A DNA stretch of 64,000 nt. It comes from Lanius collurio. Lineage: Eukaryota > Chordata > Aves > Passeriformes > Laniidae. The stretch covers positions 514,097 to 578,096 of the forward strand of contig JACBWW010000051.1 of assembly GCA_020086605.1 (NCBI GenBank), given 5' to 3'. The notes under the pieces were generated by a model. It did no database searches. It was not told the DNA's origin and worked only from the letters and a program-made list of their open reading frames with translations. This document shows positions 44,775 through 54,330 of this stretch, one piece after another; the first letter of the stretch is position 1, and each line of letters begins with the position of its first letter. A program made the position numbers and the translations under genes.

Positions 44775-44919
44775 CTGGAATATCACCAGTTATATAGAAT
44801 ACAGCAATAAAAGGAAAACATTAAAAAGAAAAAAAAAAGCACGGAATGGTTTTTATTTTCATTTTTAGCTTTTTAATCATGGTTTTAAATCAAGAGACAG
44901 AAGAGTTAGAAATGGTTCA

Positions 44920-45147
<228 letters not shown>

Positions 45148-48100
45148 CTATGATTAGGAAAAAACAAACAAACAAACAAAGTTTGCATTGAAACAGATGG
45201 CACATATATGCAAAAAAATGACAATGCAAATACACATGTATTCATTGTGACTGTTCCTAAGGGCTAACATTTCTGTCCAGAATTTCCGTAAGTAGATTTA
45301 TTTATTTTTATAGTACTGAACATCTCGTATACCCTTAATAGCAGCGGTATGAACATAAAGAAGATGGGGCATTTACATTTTATGAATTACTTGGAAGATC
45401 TCATTTCAATATTCAAAAATAAAATAAAATAAATTGTAGGCATTTAACAGCCTGAAATTTCTGTAGCATTTTACAAGCCTGAGAGTTCTAGGAAACAGGA
45501 ACATTAACAGATCCGAATTTCATTTCAAGGTCTCCACCGTATCCAGTAGAGCTCCAGATCAAGTCTTCTGTCTCTGAAGTTGCACTCACCATCCAAACAC
45601 TCCCCTAAATTAAAATCTCTTCAAAGTCTGTTAACTTTCCCCTGGGCACTGAAATCAATGGGAAATCTTTGAGGTTCCTATGATATACACACTTAGTCTT
45701 AATTTTACAGATGAAGTAAAATTATTCTTCAGGGGACAATTCAGAGAGCATAATTAGCATCTCAGTAACTATTCACAGTATTACAAGACTTTCACTGTCT
45801 TGATGCAGGGCACCACTGTACAGTTCTTCAGAGATGTTTTGACCTTTTGGTATTTTAAAGAATAATATATGGTTATGTATTTGTAAAATCTGTTACACAG
45901 ATGCAGAACTATCATTATATTTCGCCAATGTGAAAAAAACCTAGAAATAATACATATTGTATATTAAGAGAATCCCTGCAAAGAAAGACTTGCATAAATG
46001 GCAATATTAGTTCTCTTTGCTGTTTAGTATTTTAAAAAACAGTCCAGTATTTACAGTATTTTTTATTACAGTTGGAAAAGAAAAATTAATCTTCCTGCTG
46101 AACTACTTTAATACAAGTGTATTTTACAAGTATTTTCATTTAAAAGGATATTTGATATATGAATGCTATATAGAATTTCTCAGAATATATAAAAATACAT
46201 TTTTCTTAATCTGCAGTTTCACAGACTGATTTCCAGGAAGACATCACTGAAATTGGGTTGCTGTAATTATTCTCTTTACAATTTGTATGTATGTATCAAT
46301 GTCCCCTTGAACTACAGAGGGCCTGGGAGAACTATGGCGATTTCAGCAGAGTTCTGTAAGCAATGACACAGCACCTTGAAACTAATTGACTCTGGCTCTT
46401 CTGAAGAACAGAGCATTTAGATGGATCGTGATAAACTGTTTTTTATAGAAATGTGCATTTCAGTGGTGGTAACACTCATTTTTTGCCTCATCCTTCCCCA
46501 GAAGAGCTGAGGTACATGGGCTTCAAAACGCCTCTTCAATTTTCAGTGAAGCAGGGGGAAATACATGTTCTGTTGTGAATAGTTACCACATTTCTTCCTT
46601 ATCAACACAAACCACAAATGGTATTGCTTGTCCCTTCCATGTTCCTGTCTCCACTGGTTAAAGGTCAATCCCCTTCCCTTGCTGTGTCCCCAGCCATGCT
46701 GAGAACCCCAGCACCTTTGGCCAGGTGTCACAATAGTGACTCTGCAGGGAATCAAGAAGGTAAATACCAAATGAGCTTTACCAATTATTTTACTACCAAA
46801 TATATTCACCTGGTAGCTGTTCTACAGTCTGATCAGTTTTAATGATCTGAAACCTCTTCCCCATCCCGCCTCCCCAGGGTCAGGATGAGATTCTGCTTGC
46901 AAAAATGTTCCACCTACACCCGAAGAATTTTACTGTTATGCTTCATCACTGTTTTGCATGATTTGATTCAAAACCAGCTGTCAGGAAAATCTTCAGTAGG
47001 AAAATGTATTCGTATTCATTATACTAATATATCACATAATCAAATAATGATCTGTAGCAATTGTTTTTTCTATTATCCTTGGAATGCTGCATTTTATTCC
47101 TATTCCAAGGAATAACCTACATGTATTAATACACAGCATAAATACACACAACATACTTTCCTTTTCACACCTCAGTAAAAGAAGAAAAGAAGAGGAGGAA
47201 AAACCCTAAACATACGTGGCTTATTGCATAGAAACGAATTACATAAAACTGTAAATTTGGAGCACTGGCATTGCTGAAAGAAAAGCCAAGTCACCAGGCT
47301 GGTCTAAAATCAAACACACTGTGTTCCAGAAAGAGATGGTGTTCTGACTAAAAATTATTTGTCATCTGTTGGCTCTAGTTTTCAGATGTGATGGGAGTTT
47401 TTAATAGTCAAAATAGAACTCCTTAGAAATTGTTATAAAACTCTCATAACCTTTTGAATTTAGTTAGTTTTTTTTTTTTAATGATAATTTTTAAAAATCC
47501 CAAAGATTTTCCAAACTACATATTTCAAACTGAAATTGATAAGATAGGAAAAAAGCAAAACCTGTCACAAAAACTGCAATTCACTCCTTAGAAAGGAGAG
47601 GGGCATATTTTTTCAAAAACTTAAATGAAAGTGTAATTCAAAAAAGATGTGCAGGTACAAAATGTCCATAAGTATCCCAAGACCCTCTATACTTTGAGAT
47701 TAAGAACATTCTCATCTTATAAGAATACTACAAGAAAAAAGTCTGTTAAAGTCACATTAAATATGGACATTAGCTTCTATTCTAAGGATAAATATAAAAA
47801 AAAAAAAAAATGTAAATATCTTGTCTCTAGGAAGAGAGGCACACAGAAGAAATAGAGGAATAGAAGTAAAGGATTATTTTTTTAAGGTTTAGTATCCTTT
47901 TAAATTCACAGGATGGAATTGTTAGGAAGAGTGTAAGTTTGAAGAGGAAACAGGAGCAAATTAATTTTAAAAGCCTTGCAAGCCCAAAGCTCCTGATGAT
48001 GGTGGTGTAAACCATTACACAGACAGAAACTACAAAGGTACAGACTGTTTGCAACACAGGCACACAGACACATTCTACCCACAGAAATAAAGAGGTTCCC

Positions 48101-49324
48101 CAGTTGCCCTCGGCATGTGAAGCTTGAAATGCTGTATAAAATTGTTAGCATTAACAAAATTGCAAGAAAAACATAGAATATAAATAAGCAAATGTATTTT
48201 CTGTTAATATCAATTTTGCAGCTTTTATTATTATTTCATTGTTTGCTTAGATTTAAATTTAATAAAGTGTTTTGTTCTGTCCAGAGAAAAAATTTAGGCA
48301 TCAGAAAATGGATCATTACCCCTATTCTACTGTCATCAAAGAAAAGATGCCTCCTCTTTCTCTCACCTCTCCTTTCCACTTTTCTTCTTCTTTATTATGT
48401 ACAATGAACACAAGAGCAGCAAATATAAGATAAAGTTAATCTTTATGCATAATTTTCCATATGAAGAAAAAAGTATCAAACAGTTTCATTAGTATTAGCA
48501 TATTCATGAGTAACTTTAACTCTGCAGTGGTTGCCTGCAAACATTTTAGCTTCTGGAAGTATAAATACACTGAGATTTAAACTTGTATTTAGACAAACAG
48601 AATTATTAGAGACAGACACGGTGTCAGTGAATGACCACCAATTTTGGTGACATAACTGAAGATACTGGACAGGAAAGCATTGAATTTGAATACTGGCATT
48701 CTTATTTATATTCTTGCATTTCATTCATGTTCTCAAATAAATGTTTAAGCCAAAAAAAGAAAAATCAATTTGGGCCTATTATTAGTTTAAAGACATTAGA
48801 ACACAGGCCTTAGCTAAACCTACCCATGGGCCAATAATTGACATTGCTGGTCTTCTTTTTATATTGGAAAAAGGACCAAGGCAAAAAAAAGAAATAGAGG
48901 TTATGAATATTCACAAAGACAGTGGGTGTCTAATGCAAAAGACTGTACCAGATGAAAATTTTTTCAAAGCATGATAATAACACCCAATGAGAGAAAATAC
49001 ATTTAAAATATAGCTCTTTTTCTGCATTACACATCAGGACTGATTCACTCCGCAGCTTCAAACTGTAACCAACACTTACATTAACAGGGATAGAAAACAG
49101 CTACTGAAACACTAGAAGCAATAAAGGCAGGAAACTTCAGAAGAGGGAAAAAATAAGCAGAAGGAATATATCAAATCTAAAGTATATAATATACATTCTG
49201 TATATTGTAAATATACTATAAGACAGTGTGAAGTTGAAGAAGCTATTTATCATTGCTCTGCAGTAATCAATGGAGAACTCATTTGTGGTTTGGCTTAAGT
49301 CTGCTCAACATCACATTCCTGGTT

Positions 49325-49330
49325 ATAACT
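49325..49330. repeat. Target-site duplication, left copy (ATAACT)
   Basis: ATAACT directly abuts the outer TG of the left LTR and is repeated exactly at 51704-51709. Confidence 0.9.
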
Positions 49331-49418
49331 TGTGGTAATGAGGAATCTTTACAAGTATAAGACAGCGATGAATGCTGGAAGGAAATATGAAGTGATATCT
49401 GACGGACGTTCAGAGCTG

Positions 49419-49424
49419 TTTATT
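49419..49424 (-). promoter_or_regulatory. Polyadenylation signal AATAAA in the 3' LTR
   Basis: Minus-strand AATAAA, ~90 bp from the outer end of the 3' LTR. It would end ERV transcripts and could in principle cause premature polyadenylation of GABRB2 pre-mRNA. Confidence 0.6.
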
Positions 49425-49504
49425 CCCCCAGCCCACACGGCTGCAGCTCCCAGGCAGACTCCTCAGCCACGGCACCCCGAGCCCTTCCCGGGCACACAAA
49501 CCAA

Positions 49505-49512
49505 CCAATCAG
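49505..49512 (-). promoter_or_regulatory. Y-box (inverted CCAAT) motif in the 3' LTR U3
   Basis: The minus strand reads CTGATTGG followed by TTGG. The first eight bases match the classical Y-box CTGATTGG(C/T)(C/T)AA of MHC class II promoters. The equivalent site in the 5' LTR (51586-51593) reads CTGATTTG, one base off. The site lies upstream of the polyadenylation signal, in the presumed U3 promoter region. NF-Y is the classical CCAAT binder; Y-box proteins were originally isolated on such sites. Confidence 0.55.
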
Positions 49513-49613
49513 GAGCAGGGATGGGGCACACGTGACCTGGGAGCAGGGGCAGGGGCAACCCGTGCATGCAGGGCCCCCCTTCCCCTCAGGGCTTTGGGCG
49601 AGGTATCCCAACA

Positions 49614-49861
49614 TTTCACCCTTTGTTTTTCAATAAAATGAGCATTGGATAACAGCTGGATAAACAAAACAACACAATTTCAAAAGAAAATAAGCTAAAT
49701 TTTGGAGTCCCCAAGTATCCAACAGATTTTCTTTGGAGCAGCAGAAGGGAGACAGGACTCTGAGCATGCTTCATGTGGAAACTGAGTCAGGAGAGGGTTT
49801 TTCTTTTCTGTGCCTGTTGGAATCTTGAAAAATTACAGTTAATTTCTTCCCTCCCTCCTTT
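49614..49861 (-). other. ERV 3' untranslated segment with purine-rich stretches before the 3' LTR
   Basis: This sequence lies between the stop of the cold-shock frame and the 3' LTR. Read on the minus strand it has AGGAGGGAGGGAAG right after the stop, and AAAAACAAAGGGTGAAA immediately before the LTR. The latter is in the place of a polypurine tract that primes plus-strand synthesis. No coding potential was recognised. Confidence 0.5.
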
Positions 49862-50188
49862 TTATTCTCCCAACGGCATTGTAAAGGGGTTCATGGCAAA
49901 CGGATAGGCAAGGTTTTGTGAGTGGAACCAGAGGTAGAAATATGAATTGGGCATATACTGAGGATAAAAGGGCATGGGGTAAAAGGGGAAGGTAGAATAG
50001 GGAAAAGGATGGGGATTATGGCGATAATGTCTAGGCTTGCTGCATTTTGGAGCATATCTACTGCCCTTCACAGGAACACCCCCAGGGCCTATAACACATG
50101 CTGCCTGTGGGCCCTTTCTTCCTTGTACAGTTTTAAACTCTACCCATTCTCCTTCTTCTAGGCTTGGAACATGCTTTTTGGGGTTATT
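49862..50188 (-). pseudogene. Y-box-type cold-shock domain, C-terminal half, with aromatic/Pro-rich tail
   Basis: This is the continuation in a different minus-strand frame. It begins with the Asn-Asn-Pro motif at ~50188, then an acidic Glu-Glu-Gly-Glu turn followed by VEF, and ends the domain with GPGGVPVKGSRYA. The last motif is highly characteristic of Y-box proteins and distinguishes them from Lin28. A short basic patch (KPRHYRHN) follows. The remaining ~50 residues are rich in Phe, Tyr, Pro and Met (for example FPFYPMPFYPQYM) up to TAA at 49862-49864. Vertebrate Y-box proteins normally have a long tail of alternating basic and acidic clusters, so this tail is shortened or replaced. It ends ~250 bp before the 3' LTR. 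Confidence 0.85.
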
Positions 50189-50327
50189 ATTTTATAATGT
50201 CAGATCGATGGACAAAGATACTTTCTCCTGTATCAGTTCTCAACAAAAAACTGTAATTTTTCTTTACGTTATACCATTTTACAGTTCCTAAAACCTTAGT
50301 TATGATAACTTTTTCCTTTTTCTGCAT
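50187..50327 (-). pseudogene. Y-box-type cold-shock domain, N-terminal half, inside ERV
   Basis: The minus-strand frame beginning at ATG 50325-50327 gives 46 codons to TAA at 50187-50189. The same frame is open upstream to TGA at 50436-50438, with Ser/Ala/Gly/Lys-rich sequence. It contains TKVLGTVKWYNV, the signature opening of the Y-box cold-shock domain (beta-1 with the conserved Trp). An RNP1-position segment NYSFL follows, where GYGFI is canonical, then an RNP2-type IFVH. In the family these strands form a five-stranded barrel that binds single-stranded RNA and DNA. The stop comes where the family continues Lys-Asn-Asn-Pro. The missing half is found immediately downstream in another frame, so this is one domain split by an indel near 50187-50192. 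A host origin (YBX family) is inferred from the motif order. Confidence 0.85.
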
Positions 50328-50344
50328 TGCTATGTTCTTGCTTT

Positions 50345-51015
50345 CACTTCCACTTTTGCTTGCACTCGCACTGGAGCTGCAGCAGCCGCGATCACCATGG
50401 CCACTTCTGGTTGCTGCTTCACCGACTTTAACATCTCAGTCGGTCCCCTGTGTGGCCGCTGCTCCATGCTTTCCAGGCGGCGCCGCTCCACGTATCTCTG
50501 TGCTCTGCCTTCTCTTGCGCTGTCCCTGCCGCTGGATCTGTGCCTTGCATGTGATTCTGCTTGGGCTCGTTGTGGCCCCGTGCTGCACCCTCCCATTAAC
50601 CAGGCTGCTCCGGTGGCCCCACGCGGCTTCCCCTCACCTGTGCCGCCATGGTGCCCGTGTGTCTCCGGCTCAACTCGGCTCAGCTCACCACAGTCACCAC
50701 AGCAACTGCTGCTACTGCTGCTGCCGGCTGCTGCTCGCTTGGCACAGCGTTTCTGGGGCTCGGGCTGCCACGTGCCACGTGGTTCCACCACCGACTCCCC
50801 AGCCCGCGCCTGCCCTGCTCCCACTGTGCCTGGCCCTGATCCCGCAGTAGCCCTCCCACAGGCGGGAACTGCTTTGCCACTGCCCGCAGTGCACTGGGCG
50901 CTCGTGACCAGGGCCGTGCGGTCTCTGGGGCAACTGAGGAGCCCGCTGCAACACGTGCGCTGCTCAACCATGTGTTCGCCGCTAGAACAGGAGTGGGACA
51001 CCGCCGACACTGCTC
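50345..51015 (-). other. GC-rich, Ala/Ser/Arg/Gly-rich segment between Gag matrix and cold-shock domain
   Basis: About 670 bp of markedly GC- and CpG-rich DNA inside an AT-rich intron. Several frames on both strands stay open because of composition, including a minus-strand frame (50330-51010, 226 codons) and the continuation of the Gag frame to 50680. The minus-strand translations are rich in Ala, Ser, Gly, Arg and Gln, with poly-Ser and poly-Ala runs. Vertebrate Y-box proteins have an Ala/Pro-rich N-terminal domain encoded by GC-rich DNA just before the cold-shock domain. This segment may therefore be the captured N-terminal region (perhaps with 5' UTR), frameshifted by decay. Alternatively it could be a gag linker. 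The correct frame cannot be decided by eye. Confidence 0.5.
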
Positions 51016-51300
51016 AATATAATCTGTAATTAGGTAATATTTGTGGAAATATTCTTCCATCGGCATATATTTTGATTCAGAAATTAATTGTGTCCAAACA
51101 TTCTCCCAAAAGTCTTTGGTAAGAATCAAATCCCAAGAAACATAGAAGTTTTTAAACAACCATGCCAGGAAGTGTCTTAGTTCTTTCTGAGCTTGAATTA
51201 AGCTAACATCTACATATTACTGTTCAAGAATCTTTCTAAGTTTAAAGTAAATGTCTCTTTGTGGTTCAGACAGCCATGAGTCTTTCCATGAGTCTTCCAT
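51016..51300 (-). pseudogene. ERV Gag matrix (MA) fragment, with an internal stop
   Basis: The frame opens with ATG at 51298-51300, about 100 bp after the 5' LTR, where gag is expected. It runs 27 codons to an in-frame TAA (51217-51219) and then continues open in the same frame. The translated stretch has the look of a retroviral matrix domain: an amphipathic Lys/Arg- and Leu-rich segment, the visible string ELRHFLAWLFKNF, then LTKDFWENVW and a Tyr-rich helix ending about 51016. Position 2 is Glu, so no myristoylation signal is seen. Capsid and nucleocapsid (no CCHC knuckle) are absent. After ~51016 the frame enters GC-rich low-complexity sequence. This is a decayed fragment with no expected function. 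The family call is from pattern recognition, without a profile search. Confidence 0.7.
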
Positions 51301-51382
51301 AGTTCAGAGATGGGATAGCAAAACGAAAGCAAGAAGAGATATCCAGAGTTTACTCACTGAACACTTTCTCCAGGGATCTTTT

Positions 51383-51399
51383 GCCCGCATTCTCCACCA
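51383..51399 (-). other. Putative retroviral primer-binding site, tRNA-Ala-like
   Basis: Two bases after the 5' LTR the minus strand reads TGGTGGAGAATGCGGGC. It starts with the TGG that pairs with a tRNA CCA end. The following GTGGAG and the GC-rich end resemble the complement of a tRNA-Ala 3' end, with a few mismatches. The tRNA assignment is tentative. Confidence 0.5.
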
Positions 51400-51401
51400 T
51401 T

Positions 51402-51703
51402 TGTTGTAATGCGGAATCTTTACAACAAGTATAAGACATTGATGAACATTGGAAGGAAATAGGAAGCGATATTTGATGGATGTTCAGAGAGATTTATTTC
51501 TCCAGCCGCATGGATGAGATTCCCAGGCAGACTCTCCCTGTCACAGGACCCCGAGCTCTTCCCGGGCCCCGGGCACACAAACCAACAAATCAGTAACATG
51601 TAAGGGGCACACGTGACATGGCAGCAGGCACAGGGGCAACCTGTGCATCCAGAACCAGCGCCCCACCCCCGCTCCCCAGGACTTTGGGCGAGATATCCCA
51701 ACA
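51402..51703 (-). repeat. 5' LTR of the Y-box ERV (302 bp)
   Basis: On the minus strand this begins TGTTGGGATATC and ends CATTACAACA. A minus-strand AATAAA lies at 51493-51498, about 90 bp before the LTR end, as expected for the R/U5 part. It aligns along its whole length with 49331-49613, with many substitutions and small indels. A GC-rich U3 half includes CCCGGGCCCCGGG. No clear TATA box was seen. Confidence 0.9.
51493..51498 (-). promoter_or_regulatory. Polyadenylation signal AATAAA in the 5' LTR
   Basis: Plus-strand TTTATT gives AATAAA on the transcribed (minus) strand, at the R/U5 position of the LTR. The copy in the other LTR is at 49419-49424. Both are in the sense of GABRB2 transcription. 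Confidence 0.6.
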
Positions 51704-51709
51704 ATAACT
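51704..51709. repeat. Target-site duplication, right copy (ATAACT)
   Basis: ATAACT directly follows the outer CA of the right LTR and matches 49325-49330 exactly. Confidence 0.9.
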
Positions 51710-54330
51710 AACTTGTAAAAATGCTTTACTACATTTCCACATATGACTATTTTAAAACGAAATAATTTCCTTCTAAAAATGCTTGAAGATGAAGATTTTG
51801 CCAGAACACTATACTTATTTAACATGTACATTTAAAAAACTCTTTGTTGATAACATTTAAAAGTGCTGACTGACAATCCTTTCAATCCTCTTTTTGTTTA
51901 AACCAACCACTACAACATGTTCGATTCAAAATCACCTATCTTGGTCTCTCATTGAGAAAAAATAATGTAAAAAGTCTGCTTAATGATGGAGACACCATAA
52001 AGTGACTTATATAAAAGCAGAAAGAGCAGTTGAAAGAATGGGTGATGCCAAAGAAATGCCAAAATTGTCATATGCCCTTTCAAAAAAAGTATTTTTCACA
52101 TTTGTAAATCTTTACTTCAAAACAAACAAAAAACCCCTCAAAACAAATTAAAAAGCCACAAACAATGACATCAAGAACCTTACACAGAATTCAAGTTGAA
52201 CTCTCAATCATCAAATCCCTCTTCCCAAGCTGGCTTTAAATCTGTGAAACACTTGTAACTAATTGCGTCTCCTAAAACTTACTAGGGGAGTTTTCCTTGA
52301 TGGCAATTAATCTTCTCAAGTTTATGATATTTCCAAAGACAAGATCCCAACAAGCTTACTATTTATTTTGCTGCAACTTTCCCAGATTTATTCATCAGCA
52401 ATTCTCATTTGTCAGCTGAACAAAGCAGCGAAGATGGGCTTTTTCTCTCCCACCACAGTGCTCAGAAAAACACAGTATTATTGAATCAAGCAAGTGACTT
52501 TGGTATGAAAGCCAAAAGACTGTCAGCAGAGCTTGACTTCTTTAGCATGAAACTTTCAGTCCTGATAATGTGAAATCTGTAATAAGAGACTGTAAGATTT
52601 CAGCAACAAGAAAGATGATGAATTCGCATCTCCTTAGAACTACTGAAGGTAGCCAATATTTATATTGTTTCTCCATGGTGATTTAGATAATGACATGGCC
52701 TCACATTACAATGGATTTCATGCACTGAAGTGAAATGAAGCAGTTCTGGCTGGTAAGTTTCCTGTAACCTTAATTAGTTTAGCAAGATGTTGTGACACTT
52801 GATTTTTATTTCTGACAAGTCATCTTGACTGAACCATGATACTGCACTTTTCCTGAGCCAGCAATCTGCATGTCACATCAATGAACAAGCATCTGCCATA
52901 GGTCTTTTAGCTCTATCTGATTTGCTGTCTCTTGATAATAAGAGGAAGATTGATTAAAGTGAATCTGGACTGGAAACTGTAATCTAACTGCTATTTGGTT
53001 AAGAGAGTCACGTCTCTTGAGATTGTCAGATTGTTCTCTTTTGAAGGGATCTTGTCATCATACAGCACTGGAAGATTCTCAGATGAACAAAGCAAATGCA
53101 GAGTATGATGAATAAACGCAACTATTCTCATTAAAAGAAGTTATGAAAACAGTAGTTTTCTGCTGCAGACAAAAATAGTATTTAGTCGAGTCATTGAAGT
53201 AAAATAAAATATTTTAGGCCACAAGGAAGATCAAAAAGTTTATATTTGAATTTCAAAGTATTCTTTACTCATGTATCTCAAGCTATTTCCCAGAGTTCAC
53301 AGATCATTCCCTATGTAATTGTACAGTTCCACAGATCTCAGAAAAAGTTCCCCAGACCTTCAACAGAAATCATATTTATATTACTTTTTATTATGGCCTA
53401 ATATAGAATTGCCTTGCAAAAGAGTAGAGAATTTATTGAAAATACTAAAGAACAAAAAATCATAATAATTCTTAAGTAGAGTGAAAATAAACGTGTGATT
53501 AAGCAGAACTAGAGATCCAGCTGAAAGGTTTGATGCGAGCAGATGGTGGGTGGCCTAAGATATTGTTTTGCAGAAGAGACTCAAGAGTAAAAAACCACAA
53601 ACAGTAACCAGAACCCCACATATCTGATACTTTTAACGGGGGGGGGGCGGAGGGAGAGGGAGGAATTCCAGGGTAAGAATATAGTTATTCATAGATTAAA
53701 TCTGGCTTAAAACTGAGAATTCAAGTTGTGCCTAGATGCATATCTAAACTGGCATAACATTTGAATAAGTGCTCTTTTTCCTGATGCTTTACAGATTCCT
53801 AAGTTCCTTCACAAACAAACAAAGCCTTAAGAATTCATTCAGAGACTGAAAGGACTGGCAAGTTAATGCTGCTCCGGATCATTTTAATTAACTTCTAAAA
53901 AACATACAAAATTAATACTAAAACAAATAGGTGTTAATCTAAAGCACATAATACTTATTTTTAGGAGAAATATTTTGCAATATTTTTCAAGAAGACTTAC
54001 GGAAATTAATAAATATTCCCAGAATTTATTTATCAATATGCATAGCCTTGATTCCACCAATCACGGAGCATCACTGCATAAAGGCATGGAGACTCCAATA
54101 AAAAAAGGGCCATTAATATTCCTGTTATTACACTACAGAGCTCTTTGTGCCTTTCCACAACCAAAAGGATGTGTAACAATCTCTAAATATTGAACCAAAG
54201 GCTTAATACTGGAACAAGCCACAAAGTTATCTCAATTAAAATGCATAAATTCAGTTTCAATATTAAGAAGTAAATAGTTGACAAAAATTTTAATATCTGA
54301 GCTTCAGACGGAATTTTTATGCTTAGTAGT

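Larger units (their letters stand above)
49331..49613 (-). repeat. 3' LTR of the Y-box ERV (283 bp)
   Basis: This is the partner of the LTR at 51402-51703. Shared blocks include the AGTATAAGACA segment, CAGGCAGACTC, GGGCACACAAACCAAC, GGGGCACACGTGAC and the terminal TATCCCAACA (plus-strand reading). The minus-strand AATAAA is at 49419-49424. It is about 19 bp shorter than its partner. Confidence 0.9.
49331..51703 (-). mobile_element. Non-autonomous endogenous retrovirus carrying a Y-box cold-shock-domain gene
   Basis: A complete proviral insertion of 2,373 bp on the minus strand. Minus-strand order is 5' LTR (51402-51703), primer-binding-site-like sequence, untranslated leader, Gag matrix remnant (51016-51300), GC-rich segment (~50345-51000), Y-box-type cold-shock domain (49862-50327), purine-rich stretch, 3' LTR (49331-49613). 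Both LTRs have TG...CA ends, and ATAACT is duplicated exactly on either side. A 6-bp duplication is usual for alpha- and betaretrovirus-like (ERVK-type) integrases. No protease, reverse transcriptase, integrase or envelope sequence is present, so mobility would have depended on proteins supplied in trans. A stop in the gag part and a frameshift in the cold-shock part show it is decayed. The gag-plus-host-gene layout resembles that of transducing retroviruses; that interpretation is inference. Confidence 0.9.

Noticed and set aside
46543..46842. GC-richer patch with frames on both strands
   Set aside because: Could be an old repeat, but no family pattern or terminal structure was found.
50302..51029. 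Long plus-strand frames (182 and 210 codons) across the GC-rich block
   Set aside because: They are antisense to the ERV and open only because the DNA is GC-rich; translations are Cys/Leu/Ser/Pro low-complexity with no domain.
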